Below are positions 63,576-64,000 of a stretch of DNA of 64,000 bases, one piece after another. Position numbers and translations under genes: made by a program. The DNA lies in the NCBI GenBank assembly GCA_030824965.1, contig JAPJQV010000008.1, positions 51,946 to 115,945 of the forward strand, given 5' to 3'. The notes below the pieces were generated by a model. That model was not told the origin of the DNA. It was given only the letters and a program-made list of their open reading frames with translations, and did no database searches. This DNA comes from Micavibrio sp. (GTDB taxonomy: Bacteria > Pseudomonadota > Alphaproteobacteria > Micavibrionales > Micavibrionaceae). Each line of letters begins with the position of its first letter. Position 1 is the stretch's first letter.

Positions 63576-64000
63576 AACGAATAACCTTCTTCTTCAGCCG
63601 CAACGGGAGTCGGCGTCTGATTCGGCTTAACCTGACCACCGCCAAGCGCTGCATTTGCACGTCCCGGAGCAGAGCTTTCATCATCTGCATCCGTTGTTTT
63701 AAGAAGAGCAAGTCTTGCTGATTCCGGATCGACCAAGCCCTGTTCCAGCAGGTTCTTGACCGCATCTTCCATTGTTATCATGCCATAACGAGATCCTGTT
63801 TGCAGCATTGAGTAAAGTTGAGGGATTTGATTTTCGCGGATAAGGTTTCTCACCGCGCCCGTTCCGACCAGGATTTCAAAACATCCAACCCTGCCCGTCC
63901 CGCCCGGTTTTTTCAAAAGAATCTGGGCAATGAAACCCTGCAAAGAAATCGACACCAAAGCACCGGAAACTACCGTTGCCGCCGGGCCAACGGGCACTTT
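63572..64000 (-). CDS. PilT/GspE-type ATPase, C-terminal fragment at window end
   Basis: 143 visible C-terminal residues; the catalytic N-terminal part is beyond the window. LSISLQGFIAQILLKK-like retraction-ATPase region (SLQGFIAQILLKKPGG), VGCFEILVGTGAVRNLIREN, then LYSMLQTGSRYGMITMEDAVKNLLEQGL are the conserved PilT C-terminal helices. Ends in a Gly/Pro-rich tail with EEEGYSF. Reads in frame from the window edge, so the truncation is artificial. Overlaps the PilU-like gene by 4 nt. Confidence 0.8.
   Translation of the reverse strand, partial: KVPVGPAATVVSGALVSISLQGFIAQILLKKPGGTGRVGCFEILVGTGAVRNLIRENQIPQLYSMLQTGSRYGMITMEDAVKNLLEQGLVDPESARLALLKTTDADDESSAPGRANAALGGGQVKPNQTPTPVAAEEEGYSF

Overview
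This is a gene-dense bacterial chromosome segment with no plasmid, phage or transposase gene. It reads as a free-living alphaproteobacterium. Supporting markers are a MucR-type regulator, a YbjN/UbiK/proC group, BolA plus a J-protein next to cobS-cobT, a DUF2336 protein, a CarD regulator, rpoH, a long-type FdxA ferredoxin, a membrane-bound ferritin (MbfA), and the runs ffh-rpsP-rimM-trmD-rplS, leuC-leuD-leuB and dapF-mtaB-ftsY. The type IV pilus/MSHA-like genes and the mixed base composition would suit a Micavibrio- or Rhodospirillales-like lineage, but I cannot fix the genus from the sequence alone.

Layout. 1-5.3 kb: heptose epimerase (cut by the window edge), ubiK, ybjN, proC, mucR, and the mannose pathway genes manC and phosphomannomutase. 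5.3-12 kb: tsaB, a deacetylase-like exported protein, an nfuA/usp/TIGR02186/TauE operon, a secreted protein and mbfA. 12.4-15.4 kb: corC-like, aroB, aroK operon. 15.4-19.4 kb: a tiny membrane ORF, a large exported unknown, xerD, accA. 19.4-23.8 kb: RHH protein, bolA, J-protein, cobS, cobT. 23.8-29.6 kb: surface acyltransferase, hisS, secreted protein, sufE, clpX. 29.6-37.6 kb: orphan pseudopilin, DHH phosphoesterase, AT-rich membrane protein, photolyase, LD-carboxypeptidase, fdxA, carD, rpoH. 37.7-49.3 kb: M48 protease, SNase-like protein, peptidase, pgk, DUF2336 protein, AMP nucleosidase, ftsY, mtaB, dapF, VOC protein. 49.4-57.8 kb: ffh/ribosomal/tRNA-methylation operon, two small orphans, leuCDB, ppa. 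57.9-64 kb: a minus-strand pilus module (pseudopilin, TPR-like protein, ABC-2-like permease, secretin, PilU-like and PilT-like ATPases).

Most genes are housekeeping: cell envelope sugars, shikimate and leucine pathways, Fe-S assembly (NfuA, SufE, BolA, FdxA), protein targeting (Ffh and FtsY), and stress response (ClpX, RpoH, photolyase). The less ordinary content is non-genic. At least seven copies of a small palindromic repeat are scattered through the window, and two of them lie in frame inside signal-peptide coding regions. There is also a nested MITE-like inverted repeat at 10.7-10.86 kb and a parS-like palindrome at 36.5 kb. Unusual coding features include a NodB-fold protein lacking its metal-binding histidines, Ala/Lys-rich tails on CarD, S16 and L19, and a pilus cluster containing a transporter-like permease. 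I found no CRISPR array, tRNA or rRNA gene.
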